Source: Chitinophagaceae bacterium (GTDB lineage Bacteria > Bacteroidota > Bacteroidia > Chitinophagales > Chitinophagaceae). Taken from it: a stretch of 64,000 nucleotides of DNA. The notes under the pieces are model-generated. The model saw only the letters and a program-made list of their open reading frames with translations. It was not told the DNA's origin and did no database searches. Positions within the stretch are counted from its first letter, which is position 1, and every line of letters starts with the position of its first letter. The translations under genes and the position numbers were made by a program. The stretch is from positions 1 to 64,000 of the forward strand of contig JADLCD010000135.1 in NCBI GenBank assembly GCA_020847395.1. Direction: 5' to 3'. This document shows, one piece after another, positions 43,129 through 52,043 of this stretch.

Positions 43129-44841
43129 ATGAATAAAAAACTCCGCAGCCAAAACTGGTTTGGCAAAAAAGGAAAGGATGGTTTTATATACCGCGCATGG
43201 ATGAAAAACCAGGGTATTCCTAATTATGAATTTAAAGGAAAGCCTGTTATAGGCATTTGTAATACATGGTCAGAACTCACGCCCTGTAATGCGCACTTCA
43301 GAGAATTAGCGGAATCAGTAAAAAGAGGAATTTCAGAAGCCGGTGGTTTTCCTGTAGAATTTCCTGTAATGTCGCTGGGCGAAACGCTTATTAAACCAAC
43401 GGCTATGCTTTACCGTAACCTTGCCAGTATGGATGTGGAAGAATCAATAAGAGCCAATCCTATTGACGGTGTGGTATTGCTCTGCGGCTGCGATAAAACA
43501 ACACCTTCGCTGGTAATGGGTGCATTCAGTGTAAATATTCCCACCATTGTTGTATCAGGCGGACCGATGCTAACAGGAAAATACAAAGGAAAAAATATTG
43601 GTACCAGCGATATATGGCGCTTCAGCGAAGCCGTTCGCTCCGGGCATATGACAGAAGAAGAAATGGAAGTTACAGAAGCGTGTATGGCACGCAGCCGCGG
43701 ACATTGCGCTGTAATGGGCACCGCCTCCACAATGGCATGCATGGTTGAGTCGCTTGGTCTTTCACTTCCTGAAAATGCTGCTATACCTGCCGCAGATTCA
43801 CGCAGAAAAGTACTGGCCCAACTTTCTGGTATGCGCATTGTTGAAATGGTGAAGGAAGACCTGAAACCAACGGATATCCTTACCCGTAATGCATTTGAAA
43901 ATTCTATAAAAGTAAATGCTGCTATTGGCGGATCAACCAATTTTGTGTTGCATTTGCTTGCCATTGCAGGCAGGTTAGGTGTTGAACTTTCTTTAAAAGA
44001 TTTTGATATACACTCCCAGGATATTCCGCTAATCGCCAATCTTCAACCTTCGGGTGAGCATTTTGTGGAAGACCTGTATTATGCAGGCGGACTTCCGGCT
44101 GTGATGAAAGAAATTCTTGCAATATTGCATAAAGATGCATTAACGGTTAATGGAAAAACCGTGGAAGAAAATTGCAACAACGCTGAGTGCTATGATCGTA
44201 AAGTAATTGCCACTTCTAAGGAACCATTTAATGATATATCGGGCATTGTGGTAGTAAAAGGAAATATTTGTGAGGAAGGCGCTGTGCTTAAACCCTCTGC
44301 GGCAAGCCCGCATTTATTAAAACATACCGGCAAAGCTATAGTGTTTGAAGATATTGAAGATTACAAGCAGCGCATTGATGATCCTGATCTTGATATTGAT
44401 GAAAACAGTATAATGGTATTAAAAAATGTGGGGCCAAAAGGTTATCCAGGCATGCCTGAAGTAGGGAACATGGGACTTCCTAAAAAAGTACTGGCAAAAG
44501 GTATTACAGATATGGTGCGTATTTCTGACGGACGTATGAGCGGAACAGGATTTGGTACGGTTGTATTGCATGTTTCTCCTGAAGCCGCTGCCGGTGAAAA
44601 TTTTTCTGTGATACAGGATGGCGATATTATTACGCTCGATGTAGCAAAAAGAGTATTGTATGCAGATGTTAGTGATGAAGAGTTTGCAAGACGTAAAAAA
44701 GAAAAACAATCATCCGCACCGGTATATAAAAGAGGCTATGTGAGTTTATATATTAACCACGTGGAGCAGGCACATATGGGAGCGGATTTTGATTTTTTGA
44801 AAGGATCATCAGGAAGTGAAGTGACGAGGGATTCTCATTGA
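43129..44841 (+). CDS. IlvD/Edd-family dehydratase, sugar-acid type
   Basis: 570 residues from the ATG at 43129; an upstream TTG start would lie inside repeat DNA. It starts KKLRSQNWFG, a feature of the arabinonate/xylonate dehydratase branch rather than classic IlvD. Iron-sulfur and metal ligands: GICNTWSELTPCN, LLCGCDKTTPS, and CMARSRGHCAVMGTASTM; C-terminal RISDGRMSGTGFGT. It likely dehydrates a sugar acid to a 2-keto-3-deoxy acid. The downstream SDR would fit a sugar oxidation route, by inference. Confidence 0.85.
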   Translation: MNKKLRSQNWFGKKGKDGFIYRAWMKNQGIPNYEFKGKPVIGICNTWSELTPCNAHFRELAESVKRGISEAGGFPVEFPVMSLGETLIKPTAMLYRNLASMDVEESIRANPIDGVVLLCGCDKTTPSLVMGAFSVNIPTIVVSGGPMLTGKYKGKNIGTSDIWRFSEAVRSGHMTEEEMEVTEACMARSRGHCAVMGTASTMACMVESLGLSLPENAAIPAADSRRKVLAQLSGMRIVEMVKEDLKPTDILTRNAFENSIKVNAAIGGSTNFVLHLLAIAGRLGVELSLKDFDIHSQDIPLIANLQPSGEHFVEDLYYAGGLPAVMKEILAILHKDALTVNGKTVEENCNNAECYDRKVIATSKEPFNDISGIVVVKGNICEEGAVLKPSAASPHLLKHTGKAIVFEDIEDYKQRIDDPDLDIDENSIMVLKNVGPKGYPGMPEVGNMGLPKKVLAKGITDMVRISDGRMSGTGFGTVVLHVSPEAAAGENFSVIQDGDIITLDVAKRVLYADVSDEEFARRKKEKQSSAPVYKRGYVSLYINHVEQAHMGADFDFLKGSSGSEVTRDSH

Positions 44842-44867
44842 CCGGTGAGCTATCAGCCATCAGCAAT

Positions 44868-44921
44868 AAAACCTATAAGGTTTGCAGCGCCGCAATGCTG
44901 CCCGGCAAACCTTATAGGTTT
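44868..44921. repeat. Inverted repeat of the AAACCTATAAGG family, copy 2
   Basis: The left arm AAACCTATAAGGTTTGCAG is identical to that at 16192. The right arm pairs over 17 bases. The loop differs (CGCCGCAATGCTGCCC versus GGCGGCAATACTGCG) but keeps GC..GCAAT.CTGC. It lies just after the dehydratase gene. Confidence 0.85.
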
Positions 44922-45101
44922 ATCAGTCCCGCACAGGCAATAGTGAATGGTGAATATGTGAAACGGGAGAGGTAAAACAATGAACCTGCAATCCTGTCGA
45001 AGACCCCGATGAACAAAGTGATATCGGGGAACCTGAAACCTGAAACCTGAAACTTGAAACCTGAAACTTAATGTTTTAGTGATTTATCTTAAAGACGTAA
45101 C

Positions 45102-45875
45102 ATGTATAATAAACCGGAAATTTTTAAAGACCAGGTTGCTATAGTAACTGGGGCAGGGCAGGGGATAGGTTTTGAAATTGCGAGGCAATTGTGCGCCAAT
45201 GGTGCTTCTGTTGTTTTGAATGATATTGATACAACGTTGGCAAAAAATGCCGCTGAAACAATTGCCAGAGAAGGTTATGCATGTATTGCTTTTGCCGGCG
45301 ATGTAGCTGATGAAAAGTTTATTAATGCGATGGTAAATGAAGCCGTAATAAAGTACGGTAAGTTAACTATTGCCATAGCCAATGCGGGTATTACTTTGTT
45401 TGGGGATTTTCTGAGTTACCCCATTGAGTCATTGAATAAAGTAATGCAGCTTAACCTTGGCGGCAGTTTTTTATTGGCGCAGGCTACTGCAAAACAAATC
45501 ATCAAACAAAAATCCGGTGGTAGTATTTTATTGATGTCTTCTGTTACCGGGCACCAGGCGCATAAAAATCTTGCGGCTTATGGTATGACGAAAGCTGCCC
45601 TTGAAATGCTGGCAAAAAACCTGGTGGTTGAATTGTCAGCATATAATATTAATGTAAACACAATAGCTCCCGGCGCTACACTAACTGAACGTACATTAGG
45701 CGATCCGGAATATATGAGCACCTGGAGCCGTATTACACCAATGGGTAAGCCCGCCACGGTGCAGGATATTGCCAATGCGGCTTTATTTATGGTATCTCCA
45801 CTATCCCGCCATATAACAGGACAAAGCCTTGTAATTGATGGCGGCTGGACGTCGGTAAGCCCTTCTCCCTATTAA
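45102..45875 (+). CDS. Short-chain dehydrogenase/reductase
   Basis: 257 residues. Cofactor site TGAGQGIG at 16-23, NAG in IANAGIT, catalytic Ser in LMSSVTG, and Y-x-x-x-K in YGMTKAAL, then NTIAPGATLT and GQSLVIDGGW. A classical SDR with acidic residue DID after beta-2, favouring NAD. Substrate unknown; it follows the sugar-acid dehydratase by 260 bases, so a sugar or sugar-lactone step is plausible. Confidence 0.88.
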   Translation: MYNKPEIFKDQVAIVTGAGQGIGFEIARQLCANGASVVLNDIDTTLAKNAAETIAREGYACIAFAGDVADEKFINAMVNEAVIKYGKLTIAIANAGITLFGDFLSYPIESLNKVMQLNLGGSFLLAQATAKQIIKQKSGGSILLMSSVTGHQAHKNLAAYGMTKAALEMLAKNLVVELSAYNINVNTIAPGATLTERTLGDPEYMSTWSRITPMGKPATVQDIANAALFMVSPLSRHITGQSLVIDGGWTSVSPSPY

Positions 45876-45933
45876 TTAAAAATATTTGTTTGATATTTGA
45901 CACTTGTAAACAAAAGTTTTCGTTTCAAATAAC

Positions 45934-46794
45934 ATGAAAAAAATAACCCTTTCTTTTTTTAGCGCAGGCTTATGTCTGTTAATGTCCTGCCATTCCCAAT
46001 TATCTCAACCTGATGCGGAAAAAGCAGCAAATGATACAACAAAAACTAAGGAACAAACCCTAACAGCAAAGGATAATGTTGTTTTAGCAGATGCTGCTAC
46101 TATTTTGTCAAGAACGCAGGTGCCTGTTTTGTGCTACCATCAAATAAGGGAATGGCGCAGCCGGGAAACTCGTTTGGCAAAAGATGTGGTTGTGCCGCCG
46201 GCACGTTTTAAAAGTCAGTTACAAATACTGGCAGATAGTGGTTATCACACTATTTTACCAGATGATTTATACAATTATCTCACTAAAGGTACCGCACTTC
46301 CTTCTAAACCGATTATGCTTACATATGATGATGGCGATGTTGATCAATATAATATTGCGGCGCCGGAAATGGCAAAGCATGGTTTTAAAGGCGTATTTTT
46401 TATAATGACCATCTCTACCGGGCGGTCAATTTATATGTCGGAAGACCAGATAAAAAAATTGTCTGATGATGGGCATGTTATTGCTTCTCATACATGGGAT
46501 CACAAAGATGTTAGAAAATATACCGAAGCGGATTGGGACAAGGAAATAACAGAATCATGCAAACAACTTGAAACAATAACAGGAAAGCCGGTAAAATATT
46601 TTGCATACCCGTTTGGCGTTTGGAATCAGCAGGCTATTCCTGAGTTGAAAAAAAGAAATATCACTGCCGCTTTTCAATTGTCTACCAAAATGGATGAAAC
46701 AGATCCTTTATACACTATCCGCCGTATGATTGTTCCCGGAGATTGGAGCCCGGCTTTGATGATTGGAGCAATGAAGAAGACGTTTAAAAATTAA
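45934..46794 (+). CDS. Polysaccharide deacetylase (NodB-like) lipoprotein
   Basis: 286 residues. Lipoprotein signal with lipobox LMSC, then a 50-residue disordered spacer and a NodB domain: VLCYHQIREW, LTYDDGD with the metal/catalytic Asp pair, SHTWDH with the two metal His, and YFAYPFGVW. It probably removes N-acetyl groups from an envelope glycan at the outer membrane or periplasm. A single gene; neighbours give no substrate. Confidence 0.9.
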   Translation: MKKITLSFFSAGLCLLMSCHSQLSQPDAEKAANDTTKTKEQTLTAKDNVVLADAATILSRTQVPVLCYHQIREWRSRETRLAKDVVVPPARFKSQLQILADSGYHTILPDDLYNYLTKGTALPSKPIMLTYDDGDVDQYNIAAPEMAKHGFKGVFFIMTISTGRSIYMSEDQIKKLSDDGHVIASHTWDHKDVRKYTEADWDKEITESCKQLETITGKPVKYFAYPFGVWNQQAIPELKKRNITAAFQLSTKMDETDPLYTIRRMIVPGDWSPALMIGAMKKTFKN

Positions 46795-47093
46795 CGAATA
46801 CTGGAGCTGAATATCGGGTAATAGTGTGTATTGGCTAAACCTCATCAGGAGTATACTCAACATTTGCACTACAGCCCAGGCAGATTCCTCTCTGCCGCAA
46901 CATACATTTAGTTCAAAGCAACATTCTGGCGGAACGGAATGACGGGTGCGGGGCGTCTTCCCGATAGAAACAGTACGAAAAATGAAGTAGTATGCCTCTT
47001 TATTGTATCTCTTTCAAAACTTACAGCAAATTGCTTTTGCTAAAAGCAAAATCCCTGCAAACCTCTTCTTCTTCCTGTATAGATCATTGAATG

Positions 47094-48212
47094 TTAATTT
47101 GTTTTTTTATAATTCAATACCGCCCAACTGTTAAGCACAACAGCAAATATGCCAAGCTTTATTATATGCGGCAGCACATCTTTAAAACCACTGCCTTTTA
47201 AAACTACCATTCTTATCAATTCTATTAAATATGCGGCAGGATTAAATTTGGCAATGATTTTTGCCCAGTTAGGCATACTGTCAATAGAAGTATATAAGCC
47301 CCCCATCAGTATAAATATCATCATAAAGAAAAACATCACCAGCATGGCCTGCTGTTGTGTTTCGCAAAAGGTGGAAATCAATAATCCAAATCCCAGAATA
47401 GCCAGCAGATACATGGAAATGCATACATACAACAGCAACAAACTGCCAACAGGAACTATGCCATATATTAACCAGGCCACCAATAACCCTATGGTAAAGA
47501 TTATATTTCCCAATATCCAAAAAGGGATCAGCTTGCCTATAACAAAATGATATTTTTTAATAGGCGTTACATTGATCTGTTCTATTGTGCCAACTTCTTT
47601 TTCTTTTACAATATTTAAGGCAGAGAGAAACCCTCCAACCATGGTTACTAAAATGGCGAGTATCCCCGGAACCATAAAATAATAGTAATTCATCAACGGA
47701 TTAAACCAGTTGGAAGAAGGGACTTCAATAACCGGTACAGGATTATACCTGGTTACTGCAATAAGTTTTGATCTTAATTCCATATTATAATCCCGGATGA
47801 TACTGGCAAGATATGCGCTGCCCAGGTTTGCCTTGATACCGTTAATGGCATTTGCTGCTATAAATACTTTTGCTTTGTTTTCTTTAATTAAATCCTTCTC
47901 AAAATTTACGGGTATTTCCAGTATGATATCCGCCTTGTCTTTTTCAACCAGGATAAATGCTTCCCGGAAAGATTGATTATAAGCCGCAAATTTAAAATAA
48001 CTGGAGGCTGTTATTTTAGATATCAATTGCGCTGAATAAGTGGAATGATCGTGGTCTACTATTGACAGGTTAATATTTTTTACTTCATAGTCTGCTGCAA
48101 GTGGCATAATGATTAACTGGATAACCGGCATCACGAAAATCATGACCCTTATGGATTTGTTCCGCATTATTTGCAGAAACTCTTTTTGCAATAAGAATAA
48201 TATGGTTCTCAT
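47094..48212 (-). CDS. ABC-2 type exporter permease (YbhR/YhhJ-like), second
   Basis: 372 residues from the ATG at 48210-48212. One N-terminal membrane helix, a ~150-residue periplasmic domain and five C-terminal helices (from MVPGILAILVTMVGGF), with KEKEVGTIEQINVTPI at the coupling region. Last gene of the exporter operon, 7 bases after the other permease, with which it should form the heterodimeric channel. Confidence 0.92.
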   Translation of the reverse strand: MRTILFLLQKEFLQIMRNKSIRVMIFVMPVIQLIIMPLAADYEVKNINLSIVDHDHSTYSAQLISKITASSYFKFAAYNQSFREAFILVEKDKADIILEIPVNFEKDLIKENKAKVFIAANAINGIKANLGSAYLASIIRDYNMELRSKLIAVTRYNPVPVIEVPSSNWFNPLMNYYYFMVPGILAILVTMVGGFLSALNIVKEKEVGTIEQINVTPIKKYHFVIGKLIPFWILGNIIFTIGLLVAWLIYGIVPVGSLLLLYVCISMYLLAILGFGLLISTFCETQQQAMLVMFFFMMIFILMGGLYTSIDSMPNWAKIIAKFNPAAYLIELIRMVVLKGSGFKDVLPHIIKLGIFAVVLNSWAVLNYKKTN

Positions 48213-48219
48213 TTTTTTG

Positions 48220-49326
48220 TCAGGCAAGCCTTATTTTAAAGCTTTTGAGGCTTACAAATAAAAAGAATAATGTCATCCCGGTTAAAATCAATACTTCTTT
48301 CCAGATGAATGATGGGCCAAGCCCTTTTATCATTACTGCTTTTATTATATTGTTGAACCATGTGGCAGGAACAATATTTGAAATAACCTGCAATGGCACC
48401 GGCATATTTTCTATCGGGAACATAAACCCGCTCAGCATTAAAGATGGCAACAACATGCCCATCAGCGATATCATCATTGCAGCCTGCTGTGTAGTGGTTT
48501 TAATAGAAATTAGTATACCAAGGCTGAGGCAGGTAATAATATACAATACGCTCACGGCAAGTAATAAAAATATATTTCCATTGATCGGCAGCCCAAGCAG
48601 CCATACGCTCATCATAAGTATTATAATGATATCAATAAATGATAACAACAAGTAAGGAACTGTTTTTGAAAGTATAACAAGAGAAGGTTTGAACGGGGAT
48701 ACAAGTAAAACCTCCATTGTGCCGGTTTCTTTTTCGCGAACAATAGAAATGGCAGTCATCAATACGCATAATAACATTAATACCAAAGCCATAACACCCG
48801 GCACCATTGAGTAAACGCTTTTTTGTTGGGGATTGTAAAGCATTCTTGTTTCGGGAATTATAGTATAAGGCATTTCAAACCCAGTATTTAATTCCGTTTG
48901 AAAATCCTGTACTATGGCATTGGCATAATTCGTAAGTGCGGTAGCAATATTGGGGTCTGACGCGTCTGCAATAACCTGCACCTGTGCCTTATGCTCATGC
49001 ACCAGGTTTTGATAAAACCCGGCTGGTATAATTAGCGCCATTTTAATAGCGCCCTTCTTAAATGCGGCATCTATCTGCCCCTGGCTATGTATGGATTCTT
49101 CAATATCGAAGTATTTGCTGGCTTCAATTTTGTTGATAAGCTTTTGCGACGAGATATCTTTTGCCTGGTCCATCACAACTATCTTCGAGTTTTTTACCTC
49201 GTTCGATAATGCAAACCCGAATATCAGGATCTGCACAACAGGCATACCGAAAAGAATGAGCAAAGTCTTTTTGTCACGTAATACATGATAAAACTCTTTT
49301 TGTACAAATGTTAGAAACTGTTTCAT
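48220..49326 (-). CDS. ABC-2 type exporter permease (YbhS-like), first
   Basis: 368 residues; the ATG at 49324-49326 (MKQFLTFVQKEF) matches the sister permease. Same design: N-terminal helix, periplasmic domain, then MVPGVMALVLMLLCVLMTA and further helices with REKETGTMEVLLVSPF. Upstream ATPase ends 19 bases away. Part of a multidrug or toxic-compound exporter. Confidence 0.92.
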   Translation of the reverse strand: MKQFLTFVQKEFYHVLRDKKTLLILFGMPVVQILIFGFALSNEVKNSKIVVMDQAKDISSQKLINKIEASKYFDIEESIHSQGQIDAAFKKGAIKMALIIPAGFYQNLVHEHKAQVQVIADASDPNIATALTNYANAIVQDFQTELNTGFEMPYTIIPETRMLYNPQQKSVYSMVPGVMALVLMLLCVLMTAISIVREKETGTMEVLLVSPFKPSLVILSKTVPYLLLSFIDIIIILMMSVWLLGLPINGNIFLLLAVSVLYIITCLSLGILISIKTTTQQAAMMISLMGMLLPSLMLSGFMFPIENMPVPLQVISNIVPATWFNNIIKAVMIKGLGPSFIWKEVLILTGMTLFFLFVSLKSFKIRLA

Positions 49327-49345
49327 GCGCATTACTTTCTTAATA

Positions 49346-50086
49346 CTATTCTTCTCTTTTTGCACCCCTTGCCAACTGGTAAAACACTTCATCCATTGAT
49401 GTGGCTTTAAATTTTTGCTTCAGGTGAGAGGGACTATCCAGCGCCTCTATTTTACCATCTACCATTATAGATATCCTGTTGCAATATTCCGCTTCATCCA
49501 TATAATGAGTGGTTACAAAAATGGTTACGTCCCGGTGGGCGGCTTCATAAATCATCTCCCAGAATTGTCTACGAGTTACAGGGTCAACACCACCCGTTGG
49601 TTCATCTAAAAAAACAATTTTAGGATCGTGGAGTAAGGCCACCGAAAAAGATAATTTTTGTTTCCAGCCTAAAGGCAGTTCTGCTACCAGTTTTTTAGCT
49701 TCCTGTTGTAAGCCCAATTCATCAACCAGTTTTTTACTCTTCAAACTGATCTGCGTATTGCTTAGCCCGTAAATACCTCCAAAAAACCTGATGTTTTCCA
49801 GTACGGTAAGGTCTTCATATAAAGAAAACTTTTGGCTCATATAGCCGATGCTTTGCTTTATTTTTTCCGTTTGTTTGTATATATCAAATCCTGCTATCTG
49901 TGCATTTCCTGAACTGGGTTTTAATAACCCGCAGAGCATTCGCATAGCAGTAGTTTTGCCGGCGCCGTTAGCGCCAAGAAAGCCGAATATTTCTCCTTTG
50001 TTTACGCTAAAACTTATCTCGTTTACGGCAATAAAATCACCAAACCTTTTCGTAAGCTTTTCTGTTTGTATAACGGTATCGCTCAT
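49346..50086 (-). CDS. ABC exporter ATPase, second (degenerate signature)
   Basis: 246 residues. Walker A GANGAGKTT, Walker B IVFLDEPTGGVDP and H-loop TTHYMDEAEY are intact, but the signature is LPLGWKQKL in place of LSGGQ, as in the second half of YbhF. It lies one base downstream of the other ATPase gene; the pair corresponds to the two halves of YbhF encoded separately. Confidence 0.92.
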   Translation of the reverse strand: MSDTVIQTEKLTKRFGDFIAVNEISFSVNKGEIFGFLGANGAGKTTAMRMLCGLLKPSSGNAQIAGFDIYKQTEKIKQSIGYMSQKFSLYEDLTVLENIRFFGGIYGLSNTQISLKSKKLVDELGLQQEAKKLVAELPLGWKQKLSFSVALLHDPKIVFLDEPTGGVDPVTRRQFWEMIYEAAHRDVTIFVTTHYMDEAEYCNRISIMVDGKIEALDSPSHLKQKFKATSMDEVFYQLARGAKREE

Positions 50087-50087
50087 A

Positions 50088-50996
50088 CTAACTTTTAAGC
50101 AGTTTAATAAAACAGTCTTCTATAGTAACATTTGCCGGTGCCATAAAAATGCCTGACAATCCTCTCTGTTGTAAGAATGGTAGAAAGTCACCAGGTATTT
50201 CTTTTTCAAAAGACACATGCGCATACTCGCCAAATGCGTAACTGTTTAATGCTTTCTTATATTCCTTCAGTACTTTCAATAACTCATACATGTTATCTGC
50301 TTTTACTTCAACCAGCAGGTCTCCATAATTATTGATGATGTGCGCAGGCGTTTCAACAGATAATATTTTTCCTGCCTGCATAAGTGCTATGCGGTCGCAA
50401 AGGTCTGCTTCGTCCATATAGGGAGTAGAAACAATAATAGTGATTCCCTGTGCCTTCAGCCGTTTTAGCATTTCCCAAAACTCTTTTCTCGAAACAGGAT
50501 CAACTCCCGTTGTGGGCTCATCTAAAAATAGTACTGTTGGTTTATGAATTAATGCGCAGCATAAAGCAAGCTTCTGTTTCATTCCTCCTGAAAGTTTTCC
50601 TGTCCGGCGGTCTTTAAATTTTTCAAGCTGCACATATATATCTTTTATAAGATCATAATTTTCCCGGATAGTGGTTCCAAAAAGTGTTGCAAAAAAATGC
50701 AGGTTTTCTTCTACCGTTAAATCCTGGTATAATGAAAATCTTCCCGGCATATAGCCTACCCTGCTCCTGATTTGCTCATAATCTTTTACAATATCAAATC
50801 CTTCTACCGTGGCGCCCCCGCCATCAGGTAAGAGTAGGGTAGTAAGCACCCTGAAAATACTGGTTTTACCTGCACCGTCAGGCCCAATCAAACCAAAAAT
50901 ATCTCCTTTGTTTACGGAAAAAGATACATGGTCAACTGCTACCAGTTTTTCTTTTCCGTACACTTTGCTGATGTCCTTTACTTCAACAGAATACAT
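50088..50996 (-). CDS. ABC exporter ATPase, first
   Basis: 302 residues. Walker A GPDGAGKTS, signature LSGGMKQKLALC, Walker B VLFLDEPTTGVDP and H-loop STPYMDEADL, where the usual His is replaced by Pro-Tyr. The last ~80 residues are a regulatory tail. First of two ATPases in the exporter operon, probably pairing with the next as a heterodimer, each half contributing one intact site. Confidence 0.92.
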   Translation of the reverse strand: MYSVEVKDISKVYGKEKLVAVDHVSFSVNKGDIFGLIGPDGAGKTSIFRVLTTLLLPDGGGATVEGFDIVKDYEQIRSRVGYMPGRFSLYQDLTVEENLHFFATLFGTTIRENYDLIKDIYVQLEKFKDRRTGKLSGGMKQKLALCCALIHKPTVLFLDEPTTGVDPVSRKEFWEMLKRLKAQGITIIVSTPYMDEADLCDRIALMQAGKILSVETPAHIINNYGDLLVEVKADNMYELLKVLKEYKKALNSYAFGEYAHVSFEKEIPGDFLPFLQQRGLSGIFMAPANVTIEDCFIKLLKS

Positions 50997-51039
50997 GCTG
51001 TTTTCTTTTGTCTTATACCTTTTACCTCACACTTTACAA

Positions 51040-52020
51040 CTATAATTTCACATCCGCATACATACCTATTTTTAAAAACCCGTCATTCGCTACTCTTATT
51101 TTAATGGCATATACAAGGTTGGCGCGTTCATCTTTGGTTTGGATGGTTTTAGGTGTAAACTCTGCCTTATCACTTATCCATTCAATAATGCCATCATAAT
51201 TTTTGTAATTGTCCTTTCCATCATCAACCATTACGGTTACTTTTTGGTTCAGCTTAATTTTGGGAAGCTGGTCGCCGGTAATATATGCCCTTAATATAAT
51301 AGTGTGCAGATCGGCAATTTTATACAATGCTTTCCCGATAGTTGCCATCTCGTTTACCTCCGCGTATTTAACAAGCACGGTTCCCTGGGTTTCATTAATA
51401 ATCCTGCTTTTATTCAATTGATCTTGTACCTGCTCAATTTGGGCAACCAGTGGCAATGCATCGCTTCTTAAGCCTGAAGTTTGTGTGCTTAGTACCGAAA
51501 CTTGCGCCGCGTCTTGTTTCTGTATTACCTGCAATTGCTTTTCTGTTTCTTCTACCTGCGCATTAATATCGTCAAGTTGCTTGCCGGTAGCCGCGTCAGC
51601 TTTTACCAGGTTGTTTATCCTTGTTTGCTCTCTTTTTAAATTGTTTAACCTTATTTGTGTAACGGCTAATTGTTGTTTATAATAATTGGTTTGCGCGGTT
51701 ATATCCGGCAACCTGCTTCCCGTGGCTTTTATCTGCGCCTCAAGTTGCTTTTTGCGAAGCGATAATTGTGTACTGTCAATATAACCCACTTCTGTGCCGG
51801 CGGCTATTTGCTGCCCCTCACTAATATTAAATGTTTTTATCACCCCGGTAGCCTCTGCAGATACTATGGTTTCTACCGCCTCAAAAGTTCCCGAAGCATC
51901 ATATGCTGTGTTATTGTTTCTGCAAGACGAAATAACGGCTATACATGCAATTAGTAATAACCAGCCTGCTGAAGGAAGCTTGTTTTTAGCTATGAGTATT
52001 TTGATGTGGTCTTGTTTCAT
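51040..52020 (-). CDS. HlyD-family periplasmic adaptor, lipoprotein type
   Basis: 326 residues from the ATG at 52018-52020. Signal peptide ending in lipobox ISSC, then the adaptor fold: biotinyl-lipoyl half (GVIKTFNISEGQQIAAGTEV), a long coiled-coil hairpin (about 90-190), and the second barrel (GTVLVKYAEVNEMATIGKAL). It links the inner-membrane ABC permeases to TolC. Confidence 0.92.
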   Translation of the reverse strand: MKQDHIKILIAKNKLPSAGWLLLIACIAVISSCRNNNTAYDASGTFEAVETIVSAEATGVIKTFNISEGQQIAAGTEVGYIDSTQLSLRKKQLEAQIKATGSRLPDITAQTNYYKQQLAVTQIRLNNLKREQTRINNLVKADAATGKQLDDINAQVEETEKQLQVIQKQDAAQVSVLSTQTSGLRSDALPLVAQIEQVQDQLNKSRIINETQGTVLVKYAEVNEMATIGKALYKIADLHTIILRAYITGDQLPKIKLNQKVTVMVDDGKDNYKNYDGIIEWISDKAEFTPKTIQTKDERANLVYAIKIRVANDGFLKIGMYADVKL

Positions 52021-52043
52021 GACTGTGCCTGGTTGTGAATGGG

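Noticed and set aside
46795-47093. Possible small gene or RNA between the deacetylase and exporter genes
   Set aside because: No frame, hairpin or conserved element stood out in these 299 bases.
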